Part shown: positions 17,105 to 26,241 of the stretch, one piece after another
How positions within the stretch are numbered: position 1 is the stretch's first letter
How the letters are laid out: each line of letters opens with the position of its first letter
NCBI GenBank assembly: GCA_027618565.1
Contig: JAQCEQ010000002.1
Location: 1-64,000 of the forward strand
Source: Planctomycetota bacterium
GTDB taxonomy: Bacteria; Planctomycetota; Phycisphaerae; Phycisphaerales; SM1A02
Direction of reading: 5' to 3'
Length of the DNA: 64,000 nucleotides
Notes under the pieces: generated by a model
The model's input: only the letters and a program-made list of their open reading frames with translations
Told to the model about the DNA's origin: nothing
Database searches by the model: none
Translations under genes and position numbers: made by a program

Positions 17105-18529
17105 GTCCGCGCGCTGCAGCAGCGCGTGGAATGAACCGTTGGCGATTGTCTCCATCGGTGCACCCGGCTCGCCCGTTGGCAGTGAAGTGTGCATGGCGAC
17201 GGTCCGGAACTCCACCATCTCGCCCAGTTCCTCCACCATGTGCTCGTTCTCCTCGGAGTCGATGCTGCAGGTGCTCCACAGCAGGTGCCCACCGTGCGCC
17301 AGCACGCGGAGGGCCTTGAAGGCGATCTCCTTCTGGAGCCGAAGCAATGACGAGATCGTTCGCCCCGACCACCGGTAGCGAGCCTCCAGTCGTCGCGAGA
17401 GCACGCCGGAATTGGAGCAGGGGACATCCAGGAGGATGAGGTCGTATGGTGTGCGAGTCGCGAGTGCCTCTTCAAAGGTGGTCGCGCGTGCGCGTTCAAA
17501 GCCGCCTGATTTCAGCCGCGAGCGAAGCGACTCCAGTCGCGCGAGATCCGTGTCGCATGCCACGATCTCCGCGTCGGGGTGCTGCTCAAGCAACTGAATG
17601 GTCTTGGTGCCCTTTCCCGCGCAGAGGTCCAGGATGCGCCGTGGCTGGAGGTCCTTGGAGGACGCCACCGCCAGCACACTGGCCGGGTCTTGCACGCGCG
17701 CGAATCGACCACCGGCGGCCATCGTCGCGCCAAGCTGCACATCGTCCCCGTGGAACACCAGCCCGCCGTGCGAGTGCTGTGACAAGGGCGACTGCAGTTC
17801 CTCGGGGAGCGCATCGCGGTCCACCCCCATGAGCACGATCGGGGATGGGCACAACGACGCGGCCATGACGCGTTCGGCCCGTTCGTCCCCCAAACGCTCT
17901 CGCCAGCGTGCGCACAGCGGCTCCGCCAGGGACATTTGCTCCGACATCCCCTCATTGCGCCCGCGCGAATAGATCCGAGCGGCAAGCTCCCTCACGCGGC
18001 CATCCGCCAGCGGAAGGGCTCGCGGGTTCTTCATCCAGGTCGATGCCGGCACGCGGGCAGCGCTTGGCTCGCCGATCAGCGTCTGCACGCGCCGCAACAC
18101 GGCGTTGGCAAACGCGCCGGCACCCAGCCGCACATGGGCATCCACCCAGCCGACCGTCTCATGGACGATCGCATGGTGGGGCACTCGATCCAGGAAGCAC
18201 ATCTGCGCGGTCGCGGCAAAGAGCGCGCCGCGAAGGCCCGGCTCCACATCGCATGCTGGCCTGCTGGAACACGCGCGGAGGATCGCGCCGATCGCGCGCC
18301 AGTGCCGCAGGAGCGCCTGCTCGCTGGCGCGGACCAACGCCGAGTCACGCGCATCAAGATCGTCCATGAGCGGCGGGGCGATGGGGAGGTCGGGGAACGA
18401 TTCCACCAGCCTCGCCGAACGCGAGAGGAGCGCCGCGCGGGCCGGGGAGATCGCGCCCCCGCCCTCAGCAGGCTGCTGTGGCTTGGTAGCTGTCGATCCG
18501 TCCGGCGGGGTGATCTCCGCGTCGCTCAA
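17102..18529 (-). CDS. rsmB: RsmB-like 16S rRNA (cytosine-C5) methyltransferase
   Basis: About 475 residues. The N-terminal third is a NusB-like RNA-binding domain (H-A-I-V-H-E-T-V ... [10 protein letters not shown]). The C-terminal half is a SAM-dependent methyltransferase with [10 protein letters not shown] at about 301-310, D-V-P-C-S-N-S-G at 368-375 and the nucleophile cysteine in [11 protein letters not shown] (C421). This arrangement matches RsmB, which methylates C967 of 16S rRNA in E. coli. The start is inferred as TTG 18529, which overlaps the metK stop as TTGA. No ATG lies near the expected N-terminus (the first is at M55), so the start is uncertain. Confidence 0.85.
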   Translation of the reverse strand: MSDAEITPPDGSTATKPQQPAEGGGAISPARAALLSRSARLVESFPDLPIAPPLMDDLDARDSALVRASEQALLRHWRAIGAILRACSSRPACDVEPGLRGALFAATAQMCFLDRVPHHAIVHETVGWVDAHVRLGAGAFANAVLRRVQTLIGEPSAARVPASTWMKNPRALPLADGRVRELAARIYSRGRNEGMSEQMSLAEPLCARWRERLGDERAERVMAASLCPSPIVLMGVDRDALPEELQSPLSQHSHGGLVFHGDDVQLGATMAAGGRFARVQDPASVLAVASSKDLQPRRILDLCAGKGTKTIQLLEQHPDAEIVACDTDLARLESLRSRLKSGGFERARATTFEEALATRTPYDLILLDVPCSNSGVLSRRLEARYRWSGRTISSLLRLQKEIAFKALRVLAHGGHLLWSTCSIDSEENEHMVEELGEMVEFRTVAMHTSLPTGEPGAPMETIANGSFHALLQRAD

Positions 18530-19770
18530 CGGCTGCGCGCGCGCGAGGCGGCCTTGCGCAGGGCGGCAGCCGTGTCGGTGCGCTCCCACGAGAAAGTGCC
18601 CTTGCCGGCCTCGTCGGGCTCGCGGCCAAAGTGGCCGTGGTACGCCGTGTGCGAGTAGATCGGCCGGAGGAGATCCAGACAGTCGATGATCCCTGCGGGC
18701 GTGAGGTCGAAGTGGTGCTGGACCAGCTTCGCCAGCACCGCGTCGGTCACCGTGCCGGTGCCCCAAGAGGTCACGAAGACGCTGGTGGGCTCCGGGACGC
18801 CGATCGCGTAGGCCAGCTGCACTTCGCAGCAGCGGGCCAGCCCGGCGGAGACGATGTTCTTGGCCACATACCGCGCCATGTACGCGGCGCTTCGGTCCAC
18901 CTTGCTGGGATCCTTGCCGCTGAAGGCGCCGCCGCCGTGCCGACCGCGACCACCATAGGTATCCACGATTATCTTGCGACCCGTGAGGCCGGAGTCGCCG
19001 TGCGGCCCGCCCACCTCGAAGCAGCCGGTGGGGTTGACGAACACCTCGATGCCGTTGTGCCACCAGTCGCCCAAGACGGGCTTGATGATGTGCTTGATGA
19101 CTGCGTCGCGAAGGGCACCCTGCTTGTCGTTCCAGCGCGGGTGGTGCTGCGTGGAGAGGACGACATTGCGGATGCGGGTGGGATCGATCCCCGCGTACTC
19201 CACGGCCACCTGGCTCTTGGCATCGGGACGAAGACCGGTGACGATCTCCTTCTCGCGAACCTCAGCCTGCCTGGCGACCAATCGATGACTGAGCGCGATC
19301 GGGAGCGGCATGCACGAGCGGGTCTCGTCGCAGGCGAAGCCGAACATCATGCCCTGGTCGCCCGCGCCCTGCTTCTTGCCCTTGCCCTTGCCGGCCTTGC
19401 CAACCACGCCCTGCGCGATGTCCGGGCTCTGCGCGTGCAGCAGGTTGATGACGCCGCAGCCGTGCGCGTCAAAGCCGACTCCGGATTCGTTGTAACCAAT
19501 CCGCCGGATGGTGTCGCGGGCGATCGCCGAGACATCCAGCGCCGGCAACGTGGAGTGGTCGCGGAAGGTGGTCTCTCCGGCCACGATCACCTGCCCGGTG
19601 GTGACCATCGTCTCGCAGGCCACGCGGCCACGGGGGTCGCGACTGAGGATGGCGTCCAGCACGGCGTCCGAGATCTGGTCGGCCACCTTGTCGGGGTGAC
19701 CCATAGACACGCTCTCGGAAGTGAAGGTGAAGGTGTCCTGGGAACGGGTTGAGGCGCTGTTCTGGCTCAT
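18526..19770 (-). CDS. metK: S-adenosylmethionine synthetase
   Basis: The enzyme, about 414 residues, makes S-adenosylmethionine from methionine and ATP. Signatures include [30 protein letters not shown], the P-loop-like [19 protein letters not shown] and the closing F-S-W-E-R. The active-site loop before G-A-G-D-Q-G carries a short Lys/Gly-rich stretch ([11 protein letters not shown]) in place of the usual acidic sequence. The ATG at 19770 gives the family N-terminus; the frame is open further upstream. metK overlaps rsmB, so SAM supply and an SAM-using rRNA methylase are co-transcribed. Confidence 0.95.
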   Translation of the reverse strand: MSQNSASTRSQDTFTFTSESVSMGHPDKVADQISDAVLDAILSRDPRGRVACETMVTTGQVIVAGETTFRDHSTLPALDVSAIARDTIRRIGYNESGVGFDAHGCGVINLLHAQSPDIAQGVVGKAGKGKGKKQGAGDQGMMFGFACDETRSCMPLPIALSHRLVARQAEVREKEIVTGLRPDAKSQVAVEYAGIDPTRIRNVVLSTQHHPRWNDKQGALRDAVIKHIIKPVLGDWWHNGIEVFVNPTGCFEVGGPHGDSGLTGRKIIVDTYGGRGRHGGGAFSGKDPSKVDRSAAYMARYVAKNIVSAGLARCCEVQLAYAIGVPEPTSVFVTSWGTGTVTDAVLAKLVQHHFDLTPAGIIDCLDLLRPIYSHTAYHGHFGREPDEAGKGTFSWERTDTAAALRKAASRARSR

Positions 19771-19905
19771 AATCGCAACTGGTTTTTGAGATTGTTGGCG
19801 GGTTTTGCTTGTCATTTCCTGCGTAGAAGTCACGATTTGGGGAAGTCTACCACTACGCGGGACGCCATTGTCGCATTGGCTTCTGCCCCCGCAGGCCCTG
19901 AACGG

Positions 19906-21435
19906 ATGGAACAACAGCCAAAGACCTCCCGAAATCAAGCATATCGCGCCAGTCATTGGTGGACTGGCGCGGTCGCGGCATCGTTGCCGCTCGTCGGTTT
20001 CGTGGCAGCGGACGCGGGCGCACAGCAGCCACAGGTGCAGGCTGCCACGCTTCTGGTGAAGGTGCAGCAGGGGGCGACATGGTCGGCAGTCGGCGCGAAG
20101 GCAGGGGTCGAGAGGCATTGGATTCCCGCGGGGTGTGACGGGGCCACCGCGCAGGCGTGCCGATGGGCGAAGTTGGGTTCGCCAACACCGCTGTACCGCG
20201 CTGGCGTCGGCGCCGATGCAAACTCCGCCGCGCTTGCCGCGCAATTGGGCCTGGACCGCTGGTACCGGGTGCCGATCGGGAATGGCGAGGATCCGCGCAT
20301 CCTCGCCGCGCTCTTGCAGGCGCTGGGCGGCGCGTTCGAGGTGGTCGAGGCCGACCCGATGGGAGAACTTGCGACTGACGACCCGATCTGGCCCGCCCAG
20401 TGGAACATGGAGAATAACGGCACGACCGGCGGCATCGCCGGAGCGGACATCAGCGCGCCGGAGGCCTGGGTGTATGCACCGCACGGTGGCGACGGGATCG
20501 TGGTGGCCGTCCTGGATTCCGGAGTGGCCGCGCATGCGGACCTTGCCGGGCGCATTCTCCCGGGGTGGAATGTGCCGGCTCAGAACACCAATACTTCAGA
20601 CATCTGCTCCTCCCACGGCACCCATGTGTGTGGCACGATTGCGGCAGCGAGCAACAACCAGGTGGCGATGGCGGGACTGGCGGGGCAAGCGCTGATCCTT
20701 CCCGTCGTCATCGTGAATCCGTGCACCGGCTCCGAGTCCTGGGTCGCCGAGGGGATCGTGTGGGCCGCCGACCACGGCGCCGACCTCATCAACATGAGTC
20801 TGCAGTACAGCGTGGGCTCGCAGGTCTTGCACGATGCGGTCCTCTACGCGGATGGCCTTGGCATCCCCATGATCGCGTCGACCGGCAACAACGCACTTAC
20901 GCAGCCCGCATTCCCCGCGCGGTGGCCCGAGACGATCGCGACGTCGGCCACCGACAAGTGGGACGAGGTGTGGGCGCTCTCCAATTCCGGCACGGAAGTG
21001 GACATCGCCGCGCCTGGAGTCGCGATCGATTCGCTCTATGGCACCAGCGGCACCTCCCTTCGCACGGGCACCAGCATGGCGGCGTCGCATGTGTCTGGGA
21101 CCGTGGCGCTCATCCTTGGCGAGGTACCCACGCTGTCCACACCGCTCATCCGGGTGGCGCTGGAGGGGACCGCGACCGACATCGAGATCCCGGGGTTTGA
21201 CACGCTGTCCGGCTCGGGTCGATTGAACGCCGGTGCGGCGGTGCTGGCGGCTATTACGCTTGGTCCAGGACCAGGCGATGTCAACCGCGACGGCGTCATC
21301 AACGGCGCGGACCTTGCGCTGGTCCTTGGAGCTTGGGGCGTGTGTGGCTGCCCGTGCCCGGTCGATACCAACAACGATTGCGCCATCGACGGGATGGACC
21401 TGGCGGCCGTCCTGGGCGGCTGGAGCAGCGACTGA
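19906..21435 (+). CDS. secreted subtilisin-like serine protease with dockerin
   Basis: About 509 residues. A signal peptide (hydrophobic core [14 protein letters not shown]) is followed by a propeptide-like region. The S8 peptidase domain has all catalytic blocks: Asp in V-A-V-L-D-S-G-V-A, His in [10 protein letters not shown], the oxyanion Asn in S-T-G-N-N, and Ser in [12 protein letters not shown]. The C-terminus holds a dockerin-like pair, [14 protein letters not shown] and [13 protein letters not shown], ending G-G-W. It is divergent from metK with about 135 bases between starts. The ATG at 19906 was chosen over a TTG at 19786 because it fits the signal peptide. Confidence 0.9.
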   Translation: MEQQPKTSRNQAYRASHWWTGAVAASLPLVGFVAADAGAQQPQVQAATLLVKVQQGATWSAVGAKAGVERHWIPAGCDGATAQACRWAKLGSPTPLYRAGVGADANSAALAAQLGLDRWYRVPIGNGEDPRILAALLQALGGAFEVVEADPMGELATDDPIWPAQWNMENNGTTGGIAGADISAPEAWVYAPHGGDGIVVAVLDSGVAAHADLAGRILPGWNVPAQNTNTSDICSSHGTHVCGTIAAASNNQVAMAGLAGQALILPVVIVNPCTGSESWVAEGIVWAADHGADLINMSLQYSVGSQVLHDAVLYADGLGIPMIASTGNNALTQPAFPARWPETIATSATDKWDEVWALSNSGTEVDIAAPGVAIDSLYGTSGTSLRTGTSMAASHVSGTVALILGEVPTLSTPLIRVALEGTATDIEIPGFDTLSGSGRLNAGAAVLAAITLGPGPGDVNRDGVINGADLALVLGAWGVCGCPCPVDTNNDCAIDGMDLAAVLGGWSSD

Positions 21436-21457
21436 CCGCGCCTAGACTTGAGCGGTC

Positions 21458-21943
21458 ATGCCACAGATGATCCCGGTGTCGCTCTCACGACTGCTCATCC
21501 GCGAGATGGCGGACCTGCAGGTCGTGGAACTTCGCGAGGTTGCAGGCACACGCCGATTCCCCATCGCCATCGGGCTGCCGGAGGCCTTTGCGATCGAGCG
21601 TCGATGCAAGGGAATCTCCGTGGAGCGACCGCAGACGCACGACCTGCTGGCCAGCGTGATTTCCAAGTTGGGGGGCGAATTGGTGCGAGTGGAGATCAAC
21701 GACCTCCAAGAGGGCACCTTCATCGCGCGGCTCATCCTCCACCGGGAGGGAGCGGAGTGCGAGGTGGATGCGCGCCCGAGCGACGCGTTGGCACTGGCGG
21801 TGGCGGGCGACACGCCGATCCTGGTCGCCGACCATGTCCTTCAGGAAGCGGCGATCGATGCGTCCAGCCCCGACGGCGTCAGTCAGTTCTCGGGTGAGGA
21901 CGACGAGGTCGACGAGGACGAGGACAACGACGAAGAAGACTGA
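21458..21943 (+). CDS. bifunctional nuclease (BFN/DUF151) domain protein
   Basis: About 161 residues. The BFN core shows R-R-F-P-I-A-I-G-L-P-E-A and T-H-D-L-L-A-S-V-I-S-K-L-G-G near residues 33-75, and A-R-P-S-D-A-L-A-L-A-V at about 107-117. These are the conserved blocks of DUF151 proteins, some of which have DNase/RNase activity. The last 20 residues are an acidic tail (E-D-D-E-V-D-E-D-E-D-N-D-E-E-D). The 3' end overlaps the convergent truD gene by 61 bases, and the acidic tail lies inside that overlap. Confidence 0.85.
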   Translation: MPQMIPVSLSRLLIREMADLQVVELREVAGTRRFPIAIGLPEAFAIERRCKGISVERPQTHDLLASVISKLGGELVRVEINDLQEGTFIARLILHREGAECEVDARPSDALALAVAGDTPILVADHVLQEAAIDASSPDGVSQFSGEDDEVDEDEDNDEED

Positions 21944-23232
21944 GCCCGCCGCTCGCGGCGGCTGGCATCGGTCGGCATGGTGCCCAGGACTTCGCGCAGG
22001 AGGCTGGTGGCAAACGCCCCGGCGGGAAGGTCGAACGCCAGCCTGACGAAGCTGCCGTGCTCGTCTAACCCGGATTCCAGGTGAATGTCTCGAACGGGGA
22101 CGCGCAGCGGGCGGCGCGCGCCAGTGGGCGCGTAGTGGCTGGACTGCCAGCCGTCGCATGGCATCTGGAATGCGCCCATCGCCTCGCGCTCCATCGCGAG
22201 CGGCGCCCCCGTGGGCTGGTCCATCTCGCGCCCGAACATCGGGCCACTGGCAGACAGCTCGCCTGCCGCCATCCGGGCCTCAATGTCATTGCGCTGCAAT
22301 ACATCTGCAGCACGAGCCTCGTCAAACCAGAACCGCCCATGCGCTCCCGGTCTCCACAGAATGTCGCCCACGAGTGGGCGGTGGAGTGTCTTGGCATCCA
22401 GCCGAAGGTCCACGACGCGATTGAACACCGCACTCTGGATCGCACTCACGAAAAATCCCAGCGCCATCGAGCCCGCGGCATGAATCGCCATCGGGAGTGG
22501 GCGTCCGTCGGCGCAGGCCATGAGGATTCGTCGTTCCACACGCTGACCGGATCCCAGGAGCGCCGCCGCTTCGCGGAATCGTCCCGACGCCGCGTGCGTT
22601 CGCGACTCTTGGAATCGAGGCGTGTCTCGGGGCGACCCGTCTCCCAGCAGCGATGCCAGGAACTGGTCAAACGCTCCGTGCAACAGGCACCATCCCAGGA
22701 CATGGTTGTTGTCCAACACCCCGAACCGCTGGGGTCCGTAGGCGTCCGGCAGCCCCATCGCTGCTACCTCTTGCAGGCGATGCCACAGTTCGGGCGCCTT
22801 CAACGGGTCGATGTCGCGCAGGCGAATGGAGAATCGGTTGCCCTTGAGCTGTCCGCGCCGCAAGCGATGACGGTGCCGCTGCATCCAGAGGAATCCCATG
22901 TCGTCCCAGCCAGGATCCACGGCGGGCGGCTGCCGCTGGCACAGGTGAATGGACACGGTCTGCACCGTGATGGCGTGTCGATCCTTCATTCCGGCGGCGC
23001 CCACGGCGGCTGAGGACACCCCAAAGTGCCTGGCCAATCGTGAGACCATCTCCTGGTGGTCGACGCCGCGCTTCTGCACGCCCACATAGAGGTGCTCGCC
23101 TTCTCCCACCGGATCAAACAGCGGAAGTTCGTCGACGATGAAGTCTTCCGCGCGTGCCTTGATCGTTGCCGATATCGGTACGGCGCGGAGCAGCGTGCGT
23201 TGACACAATGGCGGCGGGAGGTCCGGCGTCAT
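21883..23232 (-). CDS. truD: tRNA pseudouridine synthase TruD
   Basis: About 449 residues. TruD makes pseudouridine 13 in tRNA(Glu). Motif A-G-M-K-D-R-H-A-I-T at about 80-89 contains the catalytic aspartate (D84). F-I-V-D-E-L-P-L at the N-terminus, the N-R-F-S-I-R-L-R-D-I strand and G-P-Q-R-F-G-V-L-D-N-N-H are further TruD blocks. The C-terminus is a Ser-rich tail read antisense to the acidic tail of the neighbouring gene. The start ATG overlaps the stop of the upstream PEP-CTERM gene by one base (TGATG). Confidence 0.92.
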   Translation of the reverse strand: MTPDLPPPLCQRTLLRAVPISATIKARAEDFIVDELPLFDPVGEGEHLYVGVQKRGVDHQEMVSRLARHFGVSSAAVGAAGMKDRHAITVQTVSIHLCQRQPPAVDPGWDDMGFLWMQRHRHRLRRGQLKGNRFSIRLRDIDPLKAPELWHRLQEVAAMGLPDAYGPQRFGVLDNNHVLGWCLLHGAFDQFLASLLGDGSPRDTPRFQESRTHAASGRFREAAALLGSGQRVERRILMACADGRPLPMAIHAAGSMALGFFVSAIQSAVFNRVVDLRLDAKTLHRPLVGDILWRPGAHGRFWFDEARAADVLQRNDIEARMAAGELSASGPMFGREMDQPTGAPLAMEREAMGAFQMPCDGWQSSHYAPTGARRPLRVPVRDIHLESGLDEHGSFVRLAFDLPAGAFATSLLREVLGTMPTDASRRERRAQSSSSLSSSSSTSSSSPEN

Positions 23233-24545
23233 CAGCGCCGGCGACGGCTGCCCATCATGACCCGGCTGCCCAGGCCAAGGAGGACCAGCGCACCGGGAGC
23301 GGGAACCGATGGGGGTTCATCCGATTCCGTCCCCACGCCGGACTCGGCGAATGGATCTTCCAGTACCGTCGGGCGCACCACGATGATGCCGTTGTCGTTG
23401 GGATCGCGCGCAGGTGGGTCCGTTGGATCTGTTGGATCGCCACCATCTGGATCGTCGGGGTCCGTGGGATCCGTTGGATCTGATGGATCGCCACCATCTG
23501 GATCGTCGGGGTCCGGTTCAAACTCCTCGCCATTGTCGGGAGGTTGAGTAACGATGTTGTAGATGGGGGAAGCCAGTCCGCCGGTCTGCGAGATCGCGGG
23601 CGCGTTTCCATAGACATTGGAGATGGCATCCGGGAGCGGATAGTCGGTGGAGAGTTGCGGGTTGGAAAAGAGGGCGCGTCCACTGCTGCGGAGGAGCCGC
23701 AACGACCCGGCATCGGTGCCGAGGCTCTGTGCCAGCGTCTCGTCAGGATCGCCAGTCGGCGAGATCGGAATGATCTTGAGGGAGACTGGGGCTCCCGGCG
23801 GAACAGTCACCTCGTAGCCGATCACGCGGGCACCGCCGCTCACGCCGAGGTCTCCCGACGCATCGAGCCCGATGCATGACACCGTGCGCGCACCTTGGCC
23901 CTGGACCGGAGCCGGGAGGACGAACTGTCCTTGGCGCAGGTCGGCGGCCGACAGTTCAAAGGTGGAGTCACCGGCTAGGGGAAACTCTGGTGAGCCGCCC
24001 GTGAAGGCCCTCACGAGGGTTCCGGACGGCATGGTGCCGATCAGCAGCAACTCGGGATTCAAGTCGTTCTTGAGCGGTTCATCGTCGGGCTGCTCGGTGA
24101 TGAAGATCCTGACGCGCGTGGGCTTGGTGGGATCGAAGTTGGCGGCAGCACCGAAGTCACTCCAGTCGTTTTGGCCGATCGAATCGGCGAGCAGCTTGCT
24201 CTGCGCCGCGGGAGCGCGGGTCCACGCGCCATCGGCATCGCCGTCAAAGAACTGAATCTCGTTGGGCGGGAAGACATACGCCGTCCCAAGGATGATCTCG
24301 GTCGTCCCGATCTTCATCACGGCCAGCGAGTTGGTGCCTGGAGTGAACTGGGAGTCGAGTGGCGTGACGACTTCCGCAGCCGCGGGGAGTGTCGCCGCGC
24401 CCAGGAGCACGACCACTCCGGCACGACGACAGCGGCACGACAACCACGGCTGCTTTCCCGGATTTTTCCTCTGGTGCACGATGTATTGGTTCAACCGTTT
24501 TCCTTCCGCATCGAACACACACTCAAGCGACCCGACGATGACCAT
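23232..24545 (-). CDS. PEP-CTERM-type anchored surface protein of unknown function
   Basis: Up to 437 residues. A signal segment (G-V-V-V-L-L-G-A-A-T-L-P-A-A-A) lies near residue 50 from the ATG at 24545. A GTG at 24479 would give a more compact signal peptide and is an equally likely start. The body is beta-rich and unrecognised. A 17-residue Asp/Pro-rich repeat occurs twice (near residues 345-378). The C-terminus has S-V-P-A-P-G-A-L-V-L-L-G-L-G-S, a hydrophobic helix and a final R-R-R-R. This is the PAPG variant of the PEP-CTERM sorting signal, normally processed by an exosortase; none is in the window. It is co-transcribed with truD. Confidence 0.78.
   Translation of the reverse strand: MVIVGSLECVFDAEGKRLNQYIVHQRKNPGKQPWLSCRCRRAGVVVLLGAATLPAAAEVVTPLDSQFTPGTNSLAVMKIGTTEIILGTAYVFPPNEIQFFDGDADGAWTRAPAAQSKLLADSIGQNDWSDFGAAANFDPTKPTRVRIFITEQPDDEPLKNDLNPELLLIGTMPSGTLVRAFTGGSPEFPLAGDSTFELSAADLRQGQFVLPAPVQGQGARTVSCIGLDASGDLGVSGGARVIGYEVTVPPGAPVSLKIIPISPTGDPDETLAQSLGTDAGSLRLLRSSGRALFSNPQLSTDYPLPDAISNVYGNAPAISQTGGLASPIYNIVTQPPDNGEEFEPDPDDPDGGDPSDPTDPTDPDDPDGGDPTDPTDPPARDPNDNGIIVVRPTVLEDPFAESGVGTESDEPPSVPAPGALVLLGLGSRVMMGSRRRR
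23413..23514 (-). repeat. two tandem copies of a 51-base unit inside a coding region
   Basis: Two copies of 51 bases (23413-23463 and 23464-23514) differ at only a few positions. On the minus strand they encode the 17-residue unit D-P-D-D-P-D-G-G-D-P-(S/T)-D-P-T-D-P-(T/P). They form a flexible acidic spacer in the PEP-CTERM protein, close to its anchor. Confidence 0.85.
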
Positions 24546-24601
24546 TCATCCTCGAGTGCGCTCCGAAAGATCCCTCCCAACATCGGCAGGATCGACACTC
24601 C

Positions 24602-24629
24602 AGTATGGGTTCAGGAGCCGAAAAGTCAA
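24602..24629 (-). promoter_or_regulatory. possible promoter of the PEP-CTERM/truD unit
   Basis: On the minus strand TTGACT (24629-24624) is followed after 16 bases by CATACT (24607-24602). This is a fair match to a housekeeping promoter in the 80-base gap upstream of the PEP-CTERM gene. The -35 element overlaps the last bases of tadA. It is judged from sequence only. Confidence 0.35.
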
Positions 24630-24644
24630 GCGGGGACCCGCTTA
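24621..24644 (-). terminator. possible terminator overlapping the tadA stop codon
   Basis: A 7-base perfect stem, AAGCGGG/CCCGCTT with a 2-base spacer (24629-24644), is followed on the minus strand by TGACTTTT. It covers the last codons of tadA and would end the minus-strand operon from the PTS-IIA-like gene to tadA. The T-tract is short, so efficiency is uncertain. Confidence 0.35.
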
Positions 24645-25183
24645 GAGGATGCGGGATCCTGCGATGTTATGTTATCGGACTTACACTTCCTGCGAGACCG
24701 GAAGAATCGCCGCAACACATCGGCGCATGCTGGCGCCAGCACCCCGCCGATGACAGCCGGTCGGTGATTGAGGCGGAGGTCGGACGGGATCGCGTAGAGC
24801 GATCGGCACGCCCCCGCCTTGGGATCGTCGGCGCCGTAGACGATTCGGTCCAGCCGCGCGTTGACCGACGCGCCCGCGCACATCGTGCACGGTTCAAGCG
24901 TGACAGCCATCGAGCACCCCAGCAGCCGCCATCCCCCAATCTGAGCGGCGGCCATTCGCATCGCCACGATCTCGGCATGGTCGGAGGGGTCGGTGGATGC
25001 TTCTCGGCAGTTGGCCGCCTCGCCGAGAATCGTGAGGCCCCGGTAGATCACCGCGCCGACAGGGACTTCGCCACGCGTTGCAGCCAACCTCGCCAGAGCG
25101 AGAGCGTGGGCCATCATTCGAAGGTCCACGGCCGTGCACCCTCGAGGCGGTCGCCGCCGGCGCCTGGCGCTTGGGCCGCTCAC
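24626..25183 (-). CDS. tadA: TadA-like tRNA/nucleoside adenosine deaminase
   Basis: About 185 residues. This zinc deaminase probably converts the wobble adenosine of tRNA(Arg) to inosine. The motif H69-A-E71 (S-D-H-A-E-I) supplies the zinc-binding histidine and catalytic glutamate, and P-C99-T-M-C102-A-G supplies the other zinc ligands. V-P-V-G-A-V-I lies upstream as in TadA, and the C-terminal R-L-N-H-R-P-A-V-I-G-G-V-L is also typical. The start is the GTG at 25183, overlapping the tatC stop as GTGA. The first 20 residues are basic and not conserved in the family. Confidence 0.85.
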   Translation of the reverse strand: MSGPSARRRRRPPRGCTAVDLRMMAHALALARLAATRGEVPVGAVIYRGLTILGEAANCREASTDPSDHAEIVAMRMAAAQIGGWRLLGCSMAVTLEPCTMCAGASVNARLDRIVYGADDPKAGACRSLYAIPSDLRLNHRPAVIGGVLAPACADVLRRFFRSRRKCKSDNITSQDPASSKRVPA

Positions 25184-26241
25184 GAATCCTCCGAGGCGTC
25201 ACCATCGGGCTCGCGCGATCTGCGTCCGACGGTTCCAGCCGACACCCTGTGGGCTGGCGCCATCACGAGCAGGAGAATGCTGCCCTCGTAGAGCGCATAG
25301 AGCGGGACCATGAGGAGCGCCATCGTGAGGAGGTCGCCAGGTCCGGCGATCGCGGCGACGATGGTGATGGCGAACAGGGCGAACTTTCGCTTTCGACGCA
25401 ACATCGGCGGGTCCACGATGCCAATCCAGCCCAGAAGCAGGATGGCGACGGGAAGCTGGAAGGTGATCGCCACCGCCATCGCCACGAGCAGCACGAAATC
25501 GATGTATTCCTTGAGTCGGAAGACCTGCTGGAGCGCCTTCGGACGGTTCATGCCAATGGTGACGATCTCCACGGGCGGGGAGGATGGTGGCAAGGTCGCA
25601 GTTGCGTCTGTGGGTTCGGCCGGCTGCGCGTCACTGATTGGTTCGCTCCCGGGAATCGCCAGGCGGAGCTCATGTGCCTGCGTGTTGAACCAGAGTTCGC
25701 CCGGGCGCGCGGACTCCGGGTCCTTCGCCACCACGGGGATCAGCTTCGCGTCGCCCGGCGAAGCCACGCTCCCCGCGATGATGGTTGGCGGAGATTCGCC
25801 GAAGCCGATCAGTCCCGACATCATCAGCGGGAGCATGACCCAGTACAGGAGCGCCATGCCTCCGGCGACCAGCAGGGATGACAAAGGGACGAGAAATCTC
25901 GCGAAACGACGCTCGTGGATGTAGAGGCCCGGCGAGACGAAGAGCCAGGCTTGCCAGAGCACCCACGGCGCACTCAGGACCAGTGCGGCGATAAGCGAGA
26001 GCTTGAAGTCCGTGGCTAAGGCCTCGACGGGCGACATGACCTGCATCGAGGTCGGGAGCCCACGATCTTGCTGCGCCTGGAGGACCGGCGCGCAGAGAAA
26101 CTCCCGCATGGTCGGCGCGAAGAAGAAGAGAATGATCGATGCCGGCAGCGGAAACGCCATAGCCCAGAAGAGCCGTCGTCGCAGCTCCTCGAGGTGGTTT
26201 CCAAAACTCATGGACGAGACTTCGTCCGAGGGGTCGCTCAT
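25180..26241 (-). CDS. tatC: Sec-independent protein translocase TatC with a large periplasmic insertion
   Basis: About 353 residues, longer than the usual 240-270. TatC is the receptor for twin-arginine signal peptides in the inner membrane. Conserved blocks are S-F-G-N-H-L-E-E-L-R-R-R-L (12-24) and F-V-S-P-G-L-Y-I-H-E-R-R (101-112). L-L-L-G-W-I-G-I-V and A-A-I-A-G-P-G-D follow in the later helices. Between helices III and IV an extra stretch of about 90 residues (149-240) contains G-E-L-W-F-N-T-Q-A-H-E-L-R-L and a Pro/Ala/Thr-rich part. The gene overlaps the tatD-like gene upstream (ATGA) and tadA downstream (GTGA). ActB at 31.4 kb is one visible likely Tat substrate. Confidence 0.93.
   Translation of the reverse strand: MSDPSDEVSSMSFGNHLEELRRRLFWAMAFPLPASIILFFFAPTMREFLCAPVLQAQQDRGLPTSMQVMSPVEALATDFKLSLIAALVLSAPWVLWQAWLFVSPGLYIHERRFARFLVPLSSLLVAGGMALLYWVMLPLMMSGLIGFGESPPTIIAGSVASPGDAKLIPVVAKDPESARPGELWFNTQAHELRLAIPGSEPISDAQPAEPTDATATLPPSSPPVEIVTIGMNRPKALQQVFRLKEYIDFVLLVAMAVAITFQLPVAILLLGWIGIVDPPMLRRKRKFALFAITIVAAIAGPGDLLTMALLMVPLYALYEGSILLLVMAPAHRVSAGTVGRRSREPDGDASEDS

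Noticed and set aside
19771-19905. possible SAM riboswitch upstream of metK
   Set aside because: I could not match the sequence to the conserved cores of SAM-I, SAM-II or SAH riboswitches; a covariance search with Rfam models would decide.
23413-23514. repeat array that could be read as CRISPR-like
   Set aside because: Only two adjacent copies, without spacers, in frame inside a coding region.
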